NCBI GenBank assembly: GCA_963748545.1
Contig: CAVVJO010000036.1
Location: 1 to 64,000 of the forward strand
Length of the DNA stretch: 64,000 nt
Reading direction: 5' to 3'
Origin: Roseiarcus sp963748545
GTDB taxonomy: Bacteria > Pseudomonadota > Alphaproteobacteria > Rhizobiales > Beijerinckiaceae
Made by a program: the position numbers and the translations under genes. Below, in pieces: positions 9,085 to 17,700 of the stretch (the stretch's first letter is position 1; each line of letters opens with the position of its first letter). The notes under the pieces were generated by a model that saw only the letters and a list, made by a program, of their open reading frames with translations, did no database searches and was not told where the DNA came from.

Positions 9085-10864
9085 TCGGGGACCCCGGCCT
9101 TGCGCATGGCTTCGAAAACCGGCTCAATCTGAGCCCGAAAGGTTGGGTTGCTGCTCCACGCGACCCAGTTGGAGTGCACGCGCGAGACTGCGTAGCGAGG
9201 GTCTAGCGCAAGGCCGGCGTCGACTACGGCCTTGGCGTCTTCCAACCTGCCCAGTTGCACAAGAGCGGACGCCAGTTGAAAGTATGAGGTCGGAAAATTT
9301 TGGTTCGCCTCGATGCCTCGGCGAAGGCGATCCGCGGCATCTTCGTAGCAACCCAGAAGATTCTTGGCCAATCCGGAGTACGTAATCCAGATGTAGGCCA
9401 TCGTGTCGCGTGGGCTGAGGCGGAGCGCCTCACCAATATGAGCCTCGGCGTCTTCCGCACGGCCGACAAGAAAATCTTGCCAAGCCCGATCGCCGAGTGG
9501 GCTTGAGCAAGATTTCGGTCAAGCTCGAGAGAGCGCTCACAATTGCGTATCCCCTCGGTAGCGCGCCGAGTGAATATCTTCACAAAACCTAATGTCAGGT
9601 GGGCGCGCGCATGGTCCGGAACCGAAGAGACTGCTCTTATCAATTTTTCCTCCGCCGCGGCGAATGCGGGAGCCGGATCAGCTGCGAAGGAATTTGAAGC
9701 TTCAGCCGCGTTTGCGCGCGCCGATGCAACGAGCGCATCAACGTTGCCGGAATCCGCGTCGAGGGCGCTATCGAAGAAACTCCTCGCTCGCGCGATGCTG
9801 TCTGGCGTCCAGCCCCCGTTGAGCAACGCCACGCCCTGAAAATAGAGGTCCATCGAGTCCGGGTTGGGCGCCTGTTCACCGCGCCGCGCCTCGGCCACGA
9901 TGAGTTGGGCGTTGAGCGCGCCCGCCAGGCGCGCGACGATTTCGTCCTGCATGTCGAAGAGATCGGCGAGCGGTTTGTCGAACCGTTCGGCCCAGAGATG
10001 ACTGCCAGTCTCGGCGTCGATGAGCTGCACGTTGACCCGCATGCAATTCCCGCCGCGCTGCACGCTCCCTTCCAGCACATAGCGGACGTTCAGCTCGCGC
10101 CCGATCGCCTTGAGGTCGACGGCCTTGCCCTTGTAGGTGAAGGCGGTGTTGCGCCCGATCACGAACGCGCCGCGGATGTTCGAGAGGTCGGTCGTCAGGC
10201 TCTCGGTGACGCCGTCGACGAAATACTCCTGCTCCGCGTCGCCGCCTAGGTTGGCGAAGGGCAGGACGACGATCGAGAGGTGCGGCCGGCCGGGCTTCAC
10301 CGCCGCGACCAGCGCGGGCGCGGGCTTGGCGGGCGCGGACGCGCCCATCTCGACCGTGTAGAGCCGCACCGGCTCGGCGATGTTCTTCAAGGCCTGCGGC
10401 CCGAGATCGGCGACGGCGAGGTCGATGCGCCCCTTGACCTGCCGGAACGCGTCCTCGGAGAGGCAGATCCCGCCGGGCGCGGCGAGCCCCTCGATCCGCG
10501 CGGCGACGTTGACCCCCTCGCCCATGAGGTCGCCGTCCGCCTCCTCGACGACGTCACCGAGATGGACGCCGATGCGGAAGTCGATGCGGCGGTCTTGCGG
10601 AACGCCGGCGTTGCGCTCGGCCATGCCGCGCTGCACCTCGACGGCGCAGCGCACCGCGTCGACCACCGAGCGGAACTCGATCAGCGCGCCGTCGCCGGTG
10701 CGCTTGACGACGCGGCCGTGGTGGAGCGCAACCGTCGGGTCGACGAGGTCGCTGCGGAGCGCCCGCAGCCGTGCAAGCGTCCGCTCCTCGTCCGCGCCCG
10801 CAAGCCGGCTGTAGCCGACCACGTCGGCCGCGAGAATCGCCGCGAGCTTCCGAGTCTCGCTCAT
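9081..10864 (-). CDS. Class III adenylate/guanylate cyclase with C-terminal TPR region (copy 1), one frameshift
   Basis: The predicted product is about 594 residues and synthesises a cyclic nucleotide. The N-terminal cyclase domain (from MSETRKLAAILAADVVGYSR) has KRTGDGALIEFRSVVDAVRC, FRIGVHLGDVV and GDLMGEGVNVAARIEGLA. A middle module follows (FVDGVTESLTTDLSN, NVRYVLEGSVQRGG), then tetratricopeptide-like repeats. ATG 10864 has GGAGGG upstream. Near 9470-9474 the frame breaks; one extra T in the coding-strand TTTT run restores AEDAEAHIGEALRLSPRDTM and the true C-terminus GVPE at 9081. It is a close paralogue of the gene at 33955-35730. No membrane segment is evident. Confidence 0.85.
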
Positions 10865-11034
10865 TGCGCCGCCCTCCGGTTTCGCGAGACTATCACAGGG
10901 AGACTGGCAAATCACAGCGCGGGCGATCGTGGGCTGGGCTGGGGGTTTCGCGCCCGCCAACGAGCGCTTTTTGCTGTCTGCCGACCGCCCCATGAGCTAC
11001 CTGGGAATATTCGCACGTGAACCGGAGCGCCCAC

Positions 11035-11785
11035 ATGAGCCAGACCCCGTCCGCCATTCCCCGCCCGGCTTCGACCATCCTGCTTCTGCGCGATCGTCCG
11101 TCGGGTCTCGAGACCTTCATGGTCGTGCGCCACCACGAGATCGACTTCGCTTCGGGCGCGTTGGTCTTTCCCGGCGGCCGGATGGAGGCCGCGGACGGCG
11201 ATGTCGCCCGAAGCCTCGCGCCGTCCGACCCGCTCGCCGCCTTCAAGGTCGCGGCGATCCGCGAGGCGTTCGAGGAATGCGGCGTGCTGCTGGCGCGGGC
11301 GCAAGGGGAGGCCGCCTTCGTCCCTGCGGCGCGCTTGAGCGCGCTCGACCGCGCGGCGCCGTTCGCCGACCTCCTGGCGCGCGAGCGCCTCGTTCCCGCC
11401 CTCGACGCGCTCGTCCCCTTCGCCCACTGGATCACGCCGGACTTCGTGCCCAAGCGCTTCGACACGCATTTCTTCCTGGCGCTGACGCCGGAGGATCACG
11501 TGTTGGCGCACGACGGGCGCGAGACAGTCGAATTCGGTCTGGATATCGCCCAAGGAAGCGCTCGCCGAGCATGGGCGTCGCTTCAAGCTGCTGTTTCCGA
11601 CCCATCGGAACCTGTGGAAGCTCGCCGCTCATACGGACGCCGCGTCGGCGCTGGCCGCCGCCCGCGCCGCGCCCGTCGTCACCGTGGTGCCGGAAAGGAT
11701 CAGGGTCGACGGCGGGCCGGGCCTGAAGATTCCCGCCGAGGCGGGCTACGGCGGCGAGGCGTTCTCGGTGGTCGGGCTGCTGTGA
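11035..11785 (+). CDS. NUDIX hydrolase, one frameshift
   Basis: This is a hydrolase of nucleoside diphosphates linked to another moiety, about 249 residues. The NUDIX box is present with a long insert: FPGGRMEAADGD, then IREAFEECGVLL supplying the REXXEEXG core. From ATG 11035 the frame is good to about 11532 (HDGRETVE). There the sequence GAATTCGG carries one base too many, and removing it gives SVWISPKEALAEHGRRFKLL and a natural end GYGGEAFSVVGLL at 11785. The length and insert resemble NUDT19-like members, whose substrates include acyl-CoAs, but the substrate here cannot be assigned. Confidence 0.75.
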
Positions 11786-11894
11786 TCCGCGCCCCGCTGC
11801 GGGGATCGCCGCAACGGTCACATTTTTCTTCCCAAGCGCCTGTTGCTCCGCTATAGTTCTGATTTACAGAATCAGACGCTGCGGAAAGGGTCAA

Positions 11895-12044
11895 ATGATG
11901 AGCGCGCGACGTCGTTTTAGGGGGTCGAGGCGGTCGTTGGAGCCGAGCGGTTCGGCGCCCGCAGATTTTTTTCCCGAAACTCCGGCGGAAGCCTCTGAAA
12001 ACGTTCAAAACACGGTCGGATTAACGCCGGGTTTCGCGTGCTGA
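11895..12044 (+). CDS. Possible small ORF carrying one degenerate ENPAQ-type repeat
   Basis: The 312-bp gap between the NUDIX gene and the next gene holds a 49-codon ORF (MMSARRRFRGSRRSL onward). Its centre reads FPETPAEASENVQNT and ends LTPGF, resembling the repeat RPENPAQCLENVDFAPGF in the broken gene at 49811-50889. The DNA matches too (CGAAACTCCGGCGGAAGC against CGGAAAATCCGGCGCAATG, both followed by TGAAAACGTT). No strong ribosome site is seen, so it may be a non-coding copy of a dispersed repeat. Confidence 0.3.
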   Translation: MMSARRRFRGSRRSLEPSGSAPADFFPETPAEASENVQNTVGLTPGFAC

Positions 12045-12096
12045 ACGGGCGCCGAACGCATGTCGAACGGAGGCCGAAACGCGTCCGGACAGGCCC

Positions 12097-13095
12097 TCAA
12101 CCCGGCTGCACCAGGCCTCTTTGGGCGCCTTCCGCCTCGGTCTCGCGCGCCCTTGCCCGCTCGGCGGCCGCAACGATGATCGCGACGATCCGATCCGGCG
12201 CGACGTAATGGGGCGAGTGGCCGACGCCGTTCAGCGTCGTCAGCCGCGCGCCGGGAATGTCCCTCGCCGATCCGACCGAGTGGATATGGGCGTAGACGAC
12301 GCCGTCCGAGTCGCCGGTCACCACCTCGGTCGGCGCGCGAATCTCCCCGTAGCGGGGCGAGAGCGCCGTGACCGCGGCTTTGGCGTGGGCGACGTCCTCG
12401 CAATTGGCGCGAAAGTGGAGCGGCCGCAGGACGAGGGGTACGCCTGTCGCCTCGATGAAGTTCGGGGGCGGCGTGTTGGGCGCAAACACGCCGGCGATGG
12501 CTTCGCGCATCCTCAGCAGCCCGGCGGGCAAAGCGACGAACCGGCGGAATGGCGGCCCGAGCCACCGATGGGCGCCGGCGCCGTAGTACCAAGCGACGCC
12601 GCCCGGCCAGGGGTGGCTGACCGGCGACAAAAGCACCAGCGCCCGGACGAAGTCGGGCTGGTCGAGCGCCATGGCGAGGCCGGCGAGCCCGCCGAGCGAA
12701 TGGACGACGACCACCGCCTCGGCGACCCCGCGCGCTTCCGCCGCGCGGCGCAGCGCGGCCGCCTGAACCGGAGGCGAGGCGCCGTCGGACCCGCCGAACC
12801 GGTCGCTCCAGCCGTGGCCCGGGCGGTCTGCGCTCAAAACCCGGAACCCCGCCGCCGCGAGCCGGTCGCCGAGGGCGACGAACAGATCGGCGGCGTTGCC
12901 CGAGGCGCCGTGGACGAGCAGGACCGCGCCGCGCTCCTCGCCCACCGCCGGCCGATCGAGCAGATGGATGGACCCGCCGCCGATCTCGACTCGCACCCCC
13001 TTCGGGGGGTAGCGCGCCTCGATGCGGCGCGTCTCGAAAGCGGTGAACGCGCCGAGAAGGCCGATCACGATCAGAAGGAAAAGGAGGATCGCCAC
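12097..13095 (-). CDS. Membrane-anchored alpha/beta hydrolase
   Basis: The 332-residue protein has one N-terminal hydrophobic segment (residues 1-20) followed by an alpha/beta hydrolase fold. Visible elements are the oxyanion motif LLVHGASGNA, ADRPGHGWSDR, the nucleophile elbow VHSLGG with Ser133, a candidate acid in TGDSDGVV and the histidine in LNGVGHSPHYV. The resemblance is to general esterase/haloalkane dehalogenase-like hydrolases, and no substrate can be named. The gene is followed by non-coding DNA and preceded by a secreted TPR protein on the same strand, 27 bp away, so the two may be cotranscribed. Confidence 0.8.
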   Translation of the reverse strand: MAILLFLLIVIGLLGAFTAFETRRIEARYPPKGVRVEIGGGSIHLLDRPAVGEERGAVLLVHGASGNAADLFVALGDRLAAAGFRVLSADRPGHGWSDRFGGSDGASPPVQAAALRRAAEARGVAEAVVVVHSLGGLAGLAMALDQPDFVRALVLLSPVSHPWPGGVAWYYGAGAHRWLGPPFRRFVALPAGLLRMREAIAGVFAPNTPPPNFIEATGVPLVLRPLHFRANCEDVAHAKAAVTALSPRYGEIRAPTEVVTGDSDGVVYAHIHSVGSARDIPGARLTTLNGVGHSPHYVAPDRIVAIIVAAAERARARETEAEGAQRGLVQPG

Positions 13096-13122
13096 GGATG
13101 GTTCAGGGGCTCGTGCCGAGCC

Positions 13123-13725
13123 TCACAGCTCCTGTCCCGCAACCTCGGCCCTGAGCTTGGCGGCAGCCTCCTCAGCCGTCTTCCAGTGCGGCGCGATGGT
13201 CAGCACGCGTTCGTAGACCTCGAGCGCGTCCTTGGTCTTGTCGCGGGCTTCGAGGATGCTCGCCATGCCGATCAGCGCGCCGAGGTGGCGCGGGTCGCGC
13301 TTCAGAGTCTCGGCGATGTCGGCCATCGACCCGTCAAAGTCGTCGTCGAGGTAGCGCAGCGTCGCCCTCGCGTTCCAGGCTTCCGCCTGGTCGGGCATGA
13401 AGGCGATCGCGGCGTCGAGAATGGCCTCCGCGGCGTCCGTGTCCTTGGCGTCGATCGCCTTCTGCGCCCGCTCGAGCAACAGATCGCCCGTGTCGGAGCC
13501 CGACTGGCTATAGGCGGCGAGGAGCAGGCCGACGATCCCCTCAGTCTCGTCGTCGTCCGTAGAGACGGCGAGACGCGCGTAGAGATCGGCGCGAATTTCC
13601 GCCGGCGTCTTCGGGACGGGCGTCTCCGCCCGCCGATCGTCGTGCTTCTGTTGGTCTGCTGCGCCTGCGCCGGAAGCGATGAAAGCCGCGAGCGCAACAG
13701 CGACCGCCGTCGCAAGGAGCCTCAT
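13123..13725 (-). CDS. Secreted TPR-repeat protein
   Basis: The 200-residue protein begins with a clear signal peptide (MRLLATAVAVALAAFIASGAGA, cleavage near residue 22). The mature part has an acidic low-complexity stretch (STDDDETEG), then about three tetratricopeptide units (AIAFMPDQAEAWNARATLRY, GALIGMASILEARDKTKDAL, TIAPHWKTAEEAAAKL). Proteins of this layout usually sit in the periplasm and scaffold other proteins. No partner can be named. It lies just upstream of the alpha/beta hydrolase gene. Confidence 0.8.
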   Translation of the reverse strand: MRLLATAVAVALAAFIASGAGAADQQKHDDRRAETPVPKTPAEIRADLYARLAVSTDDDETEGIVGLLLAAYSQSGSDTGDLLLERAQKAIDAKDTDAAEAILDAAIAFMPDQAEAWNARATLRYLDDDFDGSMADIAETLKRDPRHLGALIGMASILEARDKTKDALEVYERVLTIAPHWKTAEEAAAKLRAEVAGQEL

Positions 13726-13777
13726 GACGCGAGGATATCGCGCGCCTCCGGCCCCGTCAAAGCCAATGGCCAGGCGG

Positions 13778-13903
13778 TCAGCCCTGGCGAGCCTTAAAGC
13801 GCTTCTGCGTCTTGTTGATGATGTAGACCCGGCCCTTGCGCCGCACCAGACGATTGTCGCGGTGACGATTGCGGAGGGATTTGAGCGAGTTACGGACTTT
13901 CAC
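13778..13903 (-). CDS. rpmJ: Ribosomal protein bL36
   Basis: This 41-residue basic protein, VKVRNSLKSLRNRHRDNR onward and ending INKTQKRFKARQG, is the long, cysteine-free bL36 form of the large ribosomal subunit found in alphaproteobacteria. GTG at 13903 is the start required by the family. A longer frame upstream to 14008 has no family support. It stands alone, as is common for this paralogue. Confidence 0.92.
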   Translation of the reverse strand: MKVRNSLKSLRNRHRDNRLVRRKGRVYIINKTQKRFKARQG

Positions 13904-14009
13904 GGCGATCACCAATGGCTCTTCCCGCGGGGAAGACCCACGGCGGACGAATTCGGAGGCGCTCCTATGCCTGAAACCGGACACCGGATCAACCCCCCGC
14001 CGCCTCAAC

Positions 14010-14720
14010 TTAAATCGGGGGAATCAGCACGCCCGTCTGGACGTCGCCGGCAAGCGCGTAACGTCCCGAGAACGTCCCCGCGCCGAACACGGCGTCGAAC
14101 GGCGGCCTGAAGGCTATGAAAAATCTGCGCGCCTCGGAATCGACGCGGACGACTTCGCAGTCGAGGTAGTCGAAGTGGCGTCGCGTCGACGGATAGAGCG
14201 CCTTGAACAGGCTCTCCTTGGCTGAAAAAACGAGGGTCAGGGTTTCGAGCGGATCAAGCTTCGCGGCCTGCGCCACGCGCCGCGTCTCGTCATGCGCCGC
14301 AACGAGCCGGGCGACGTCGTCCGCCGCTTCGCGGCTCATCACCGGCTCGACGTCGACTCCCAGTCCGCGCGCGTCGCTGAGGAGCGCCACCGCCGCGGTG
14401 GCGAGAGTCGCGGTGTGGGAGATCGATCCCACGAGCCCCTGAGGCCAGATTGGGCAACCGTCCGCGTCTTGGGCCAGCGCCAAGATTGGGGCGTCCGGTT
14501 TGATCCGCTGGATCGCCCAGCGCGCGCAGACGCGGCCGGCGAGAAATTGCTGCTGCCGCTTCGGCGCCGCGCGTTGGAGCCTCGGCGGCAATTCGATACC
14601 AGGGAAGCGCCATGGCCGAGCGTCGTCGACCGGAAGCGCCACACTGTACTGCGACACGGACGACGGGAAGAGAGCCAGGTCTGGGGTTGGCGTTAACATA
14701 GATATTGATGTCGCAGTCAT
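14010..14720 (-). CDS. 4'-phosphopantetheinyl transferase (EntD/Sfp type)
   Basis: The enzyme transfers phosphopantetheine from CoA to the serine of carrier-protein domains. The 236-residue protein has the expected motifs: RQQQFLAGR near 55-63, GSISHT near 98-103, the magnesium-binding GVDVEP at 121-126 and FSAKESLFKALYP at 165-177. The two-domain size matches the EntD subgroup. It is divergent from the NRPS gene with only 58 bp between starts, so its natural targets are very probably the two carrier domains of that enzyme. ATG at 14699 is an alternative start. Confidence 0.9.
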   Translation of the reverse strand: MTATSISMLTPTPDLALFPSSVSQYSVALPVDDARPWRFPGIELPPRLQRAAPKRQQQFLAGRVCARWAIQRIKPDAPILALAQDADGCPIWPQGLVGSISHTATLATAAVALLSDARGLGVDVEPVMSREAADDVARLVAAHDETRRVAQAAKLDPLETLTLVFSAKESLFKALYPSTRRHFDYLDCEVVRVDSEARRFFIAFRPPFDAVFGAGTFSGRYALAGDVQTGVLIPPI

Positions 14721-14778
14721 CCCGCATCATAAGACGGCGGACCTGGAGCAACGTCAATTCGGGCGACGCGGTTCAGAG

Positions 14779-17700
14779 ATGGTCTCCGGGGGAACAAACG
14801 TGTACGGGCTGCTCGCTGTTCAGGGGGATCTTGACCGCTACCGCTTGGACGACACGGTATGCGCCGCCTTTGAGCGTGCAGCCCAAGCCAGGCCTGACGC
14901 GGAGGCGGTTCGCTTCGTGGGCGGATCTCTCGATTATCGCGCTCTGGACGCCATCTCGAGCAAGCTGGCGCGGGTGCTTGTCGACGATTTTGGGGTTCGC
15001 CGCGGCGATCTCGTCGCGGTGTCGCTTCCGCGGGACGGGAGCCTGATCGCGACGCTTTTCGCGATCCTGAAATGCGGGGCGGCTTACCTCCCGCTCGATC
15101 CGACCTATCCTTCGCAACGGCTCGCCGACATGCGGGCGGACAGCGGCGTAAAGCTGACGATCACGCACAGCCAGTTCGCCGCCCTCTTCGACGAGGGCGA
15201 ACGGCTCCTGCTCGATCGGATCGAAAGCGTGCTCTCCGCGCCGGGCTCCGTCCGCGCCCCTGAAGGCCCGAAGTCCGACGATCTGGCCTACGTGATTTAC
15301 ACCTCGGGCTCCACGGGCAAGCCGAAGGGCGTGGCGGTGGAACACGCAAGCGTATGCGCGCGCATCGAATGGGCAAGGCGGACGTTTTCTCCCGAAGAGC
15401 TCGGGGGCGTGCTTTTTTCGACGTCTGTCTCTTTCGACGTGTCGGTGTTCGAGCTGTTCGCGCCGCTCTGCCTCGGGGGTCGAATCTTGATCGCGGACAA
15501 CGTGCTCGCTCTGCCCACGCTGCCGTTCAGGCGCGAAGTGCTACTCCTGTGCACGCCTCCTTCCCTCGCGGCCGAACTGGTCGCCGTGGAGGCCATTCCC
15601 GCCAGCGTGCAGACCGCATGTCTGGCTGGCGAGGCCTTCCCCGCGGGCTTGGCGGCGAAACTCGCTCGTGCCGGAGTCCGGCGCATCATCAACGCCTATG
15701 GGCCTACCGAGGACACGGTCTACACGACCTGGGCCGAGGTCGACGCTTCCGAGCCTCAACCGCCTCCGATCGGGGTCTCGCTTCCGGGCTCGTGGGCCTA
15801 TGTGCTTGACGAAAACCGTTCGCCGACGCCGCAGGGCGAAGCGGGCGAACTGTTTCTCGCCGGACGGGGGCTCGCGCGCGGCTACTGGAACCGGCCGGAT
15901 CTCACAGCCGAGCGCTTTCTCTCCGATCCCTTCGCCGCAGAGCCGGGCGCGCGGATGTACCGCACCGGTGACCGCGTCCGGCTGCGAGCCGACGGCCAGC
16001 TTGAGTATCTCGGACGGCTCGATGATCAGGTCAAGATTCGGGGAAGGCGGATCGAGCTCGGCGAAATCGAACAGGCTTTGAGCAGGCAGCCGGGCGTGAT
16101 CGACTGCGTCGTCGCCCTCGTCCCGGGGCCGGAGGGCGAAGGCGTTCTCGCAGCTTACATTCACGGCGACGCGGACGACGCCACGTTACGCGAGGCGGTC
16201 GGTCGACGGCTGCCCGCCTGGATGGTTCCCGCCGCTTTCGTGCGGCTCGCGTCCATCCCGCGCGCTCCCAACGGCAAACGCGACCGCAAGCGCCTTCCGC
16301 CGCCCGAATGGCTGGCCCGCTGCGACGACCCGAGCTTTCCGGCTGACGACCCAGCCGGCGGCCCCGTCGGGAACGCCAACGAAGGTCTGCTGCTTCGCCT
16401 GTTTTCGGAACTCACGGGATCGCGGCGCGTCGCACTCGACGACAGTCTGTTCGATCTCGGCGGCCATTCGCTCGTCGCCCTGCGTCTGCTTGCGCGCCTG
16501 CGCAAGGAGACGGGTCTCGATGTCCGCCTCGAAACCCTCTACCACCTGCGCACTCCGCGCCGGCTTGCGGAGGCGCTTGGCGCCGTCGAGAGCGTGGCTG
16601 GCCATGCGGTGACCGGACTCGGTCGTCTCGCTGACGAACGCTTCGCCCTGTCGGCCGCTCAGCTTGGCCTTTGGTCCATTCAGCAAATTGAAGGCGTCAA
16701 CGCCGCCTACAACGAGTCGTTCGCCTTGAAGCTGCGGGGCGACCTCGACGCCGGCGCGCTTGCGGCAGCGCTTGCGGACCTCGTCGACCGACATCTCCCG
16801 TTGCGGACGGCTGTCGAAATGGCCGACGGCGCCGCGTTCGGACACGCCCTGTCTTCGCCCAGGCCGGACGAAGCGCTGACCGTCGCGGATCTCTCGCATC
16901 TTTCCGAGACCAGCCGAGACGGCGAGCTTCGGTCGCGGATGGGCGTCGAAACGGCGCGGCCTCTCGACCTCAGTCGCGACCTCTTGCTGCGGGCTTGTCT
17001 CTACCGCCTCGGCGAGCAGGAGCATGTGTTGTTGCTGGTCATCCACCATGCGGCCATCGACGATTTGGCGATGGCCGTGCTGGCTGACGAGCTTCAGACG
17101 GCCTATCGCGCGAGGCGGCTCGGCGCCGAGCCGCGCTTTCTCCCCTTGCCGATCGCCTATTGCGACGCTGCCGCGGAGCAGAGACTGGCCCTCGAGTTCG
17201 GCGCGCTCGCCGACGAGGTTGCCTATTGGCGCGGCGCGATGGCCGGCGCGCCGGCGCTGCTCGACCTGCCTGTGGACAAGCCCCGGCGTCCCGGTCGCGA
17301 TCGGAAGGCCGGCGTTGTGACGTTGCGCGTCGAGCCGGGCATGGTCGCCGCGATCGACGAACGCGCCCGGCATAGCGACGCCAGCCGATTCGCGGTGATC
17401 CTCGCCGCTTACGCCGCCACTCTGGGTCGGTTGGCGGGCGCGGGCGAGGTCGTCATTGGGGTTCCGGTGGCCGCCCGGACGCGCGTCGAGGTCGAACGCC
17501 TGGTTGGCTTGTTCGCGAACGTGCTGCCCCTGCGGATCGACCTGTCTGGGGACCCGGACGTCGAAGCGCTGGTCGACCGCGCAAAGGCCTCGCTCCTCGG
17601 CGCAATGGGGCGCCAGCAGGTTCCGTTCGAGCATCTGGTCGAAGAACTCGCGCCGCCGCGATCCCTGGCCTACACGCCCCTTTTCCAGGCGGCGTTCACG

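Noticed and set aside
12121..13797. A 558-codon plus-strand ORF across the hydrolase and TPR genes
   Set aside because: It runs antisense to two genes with clear motifs and a signal peptide, and its composition is Arg/Asp-rich shadow type.
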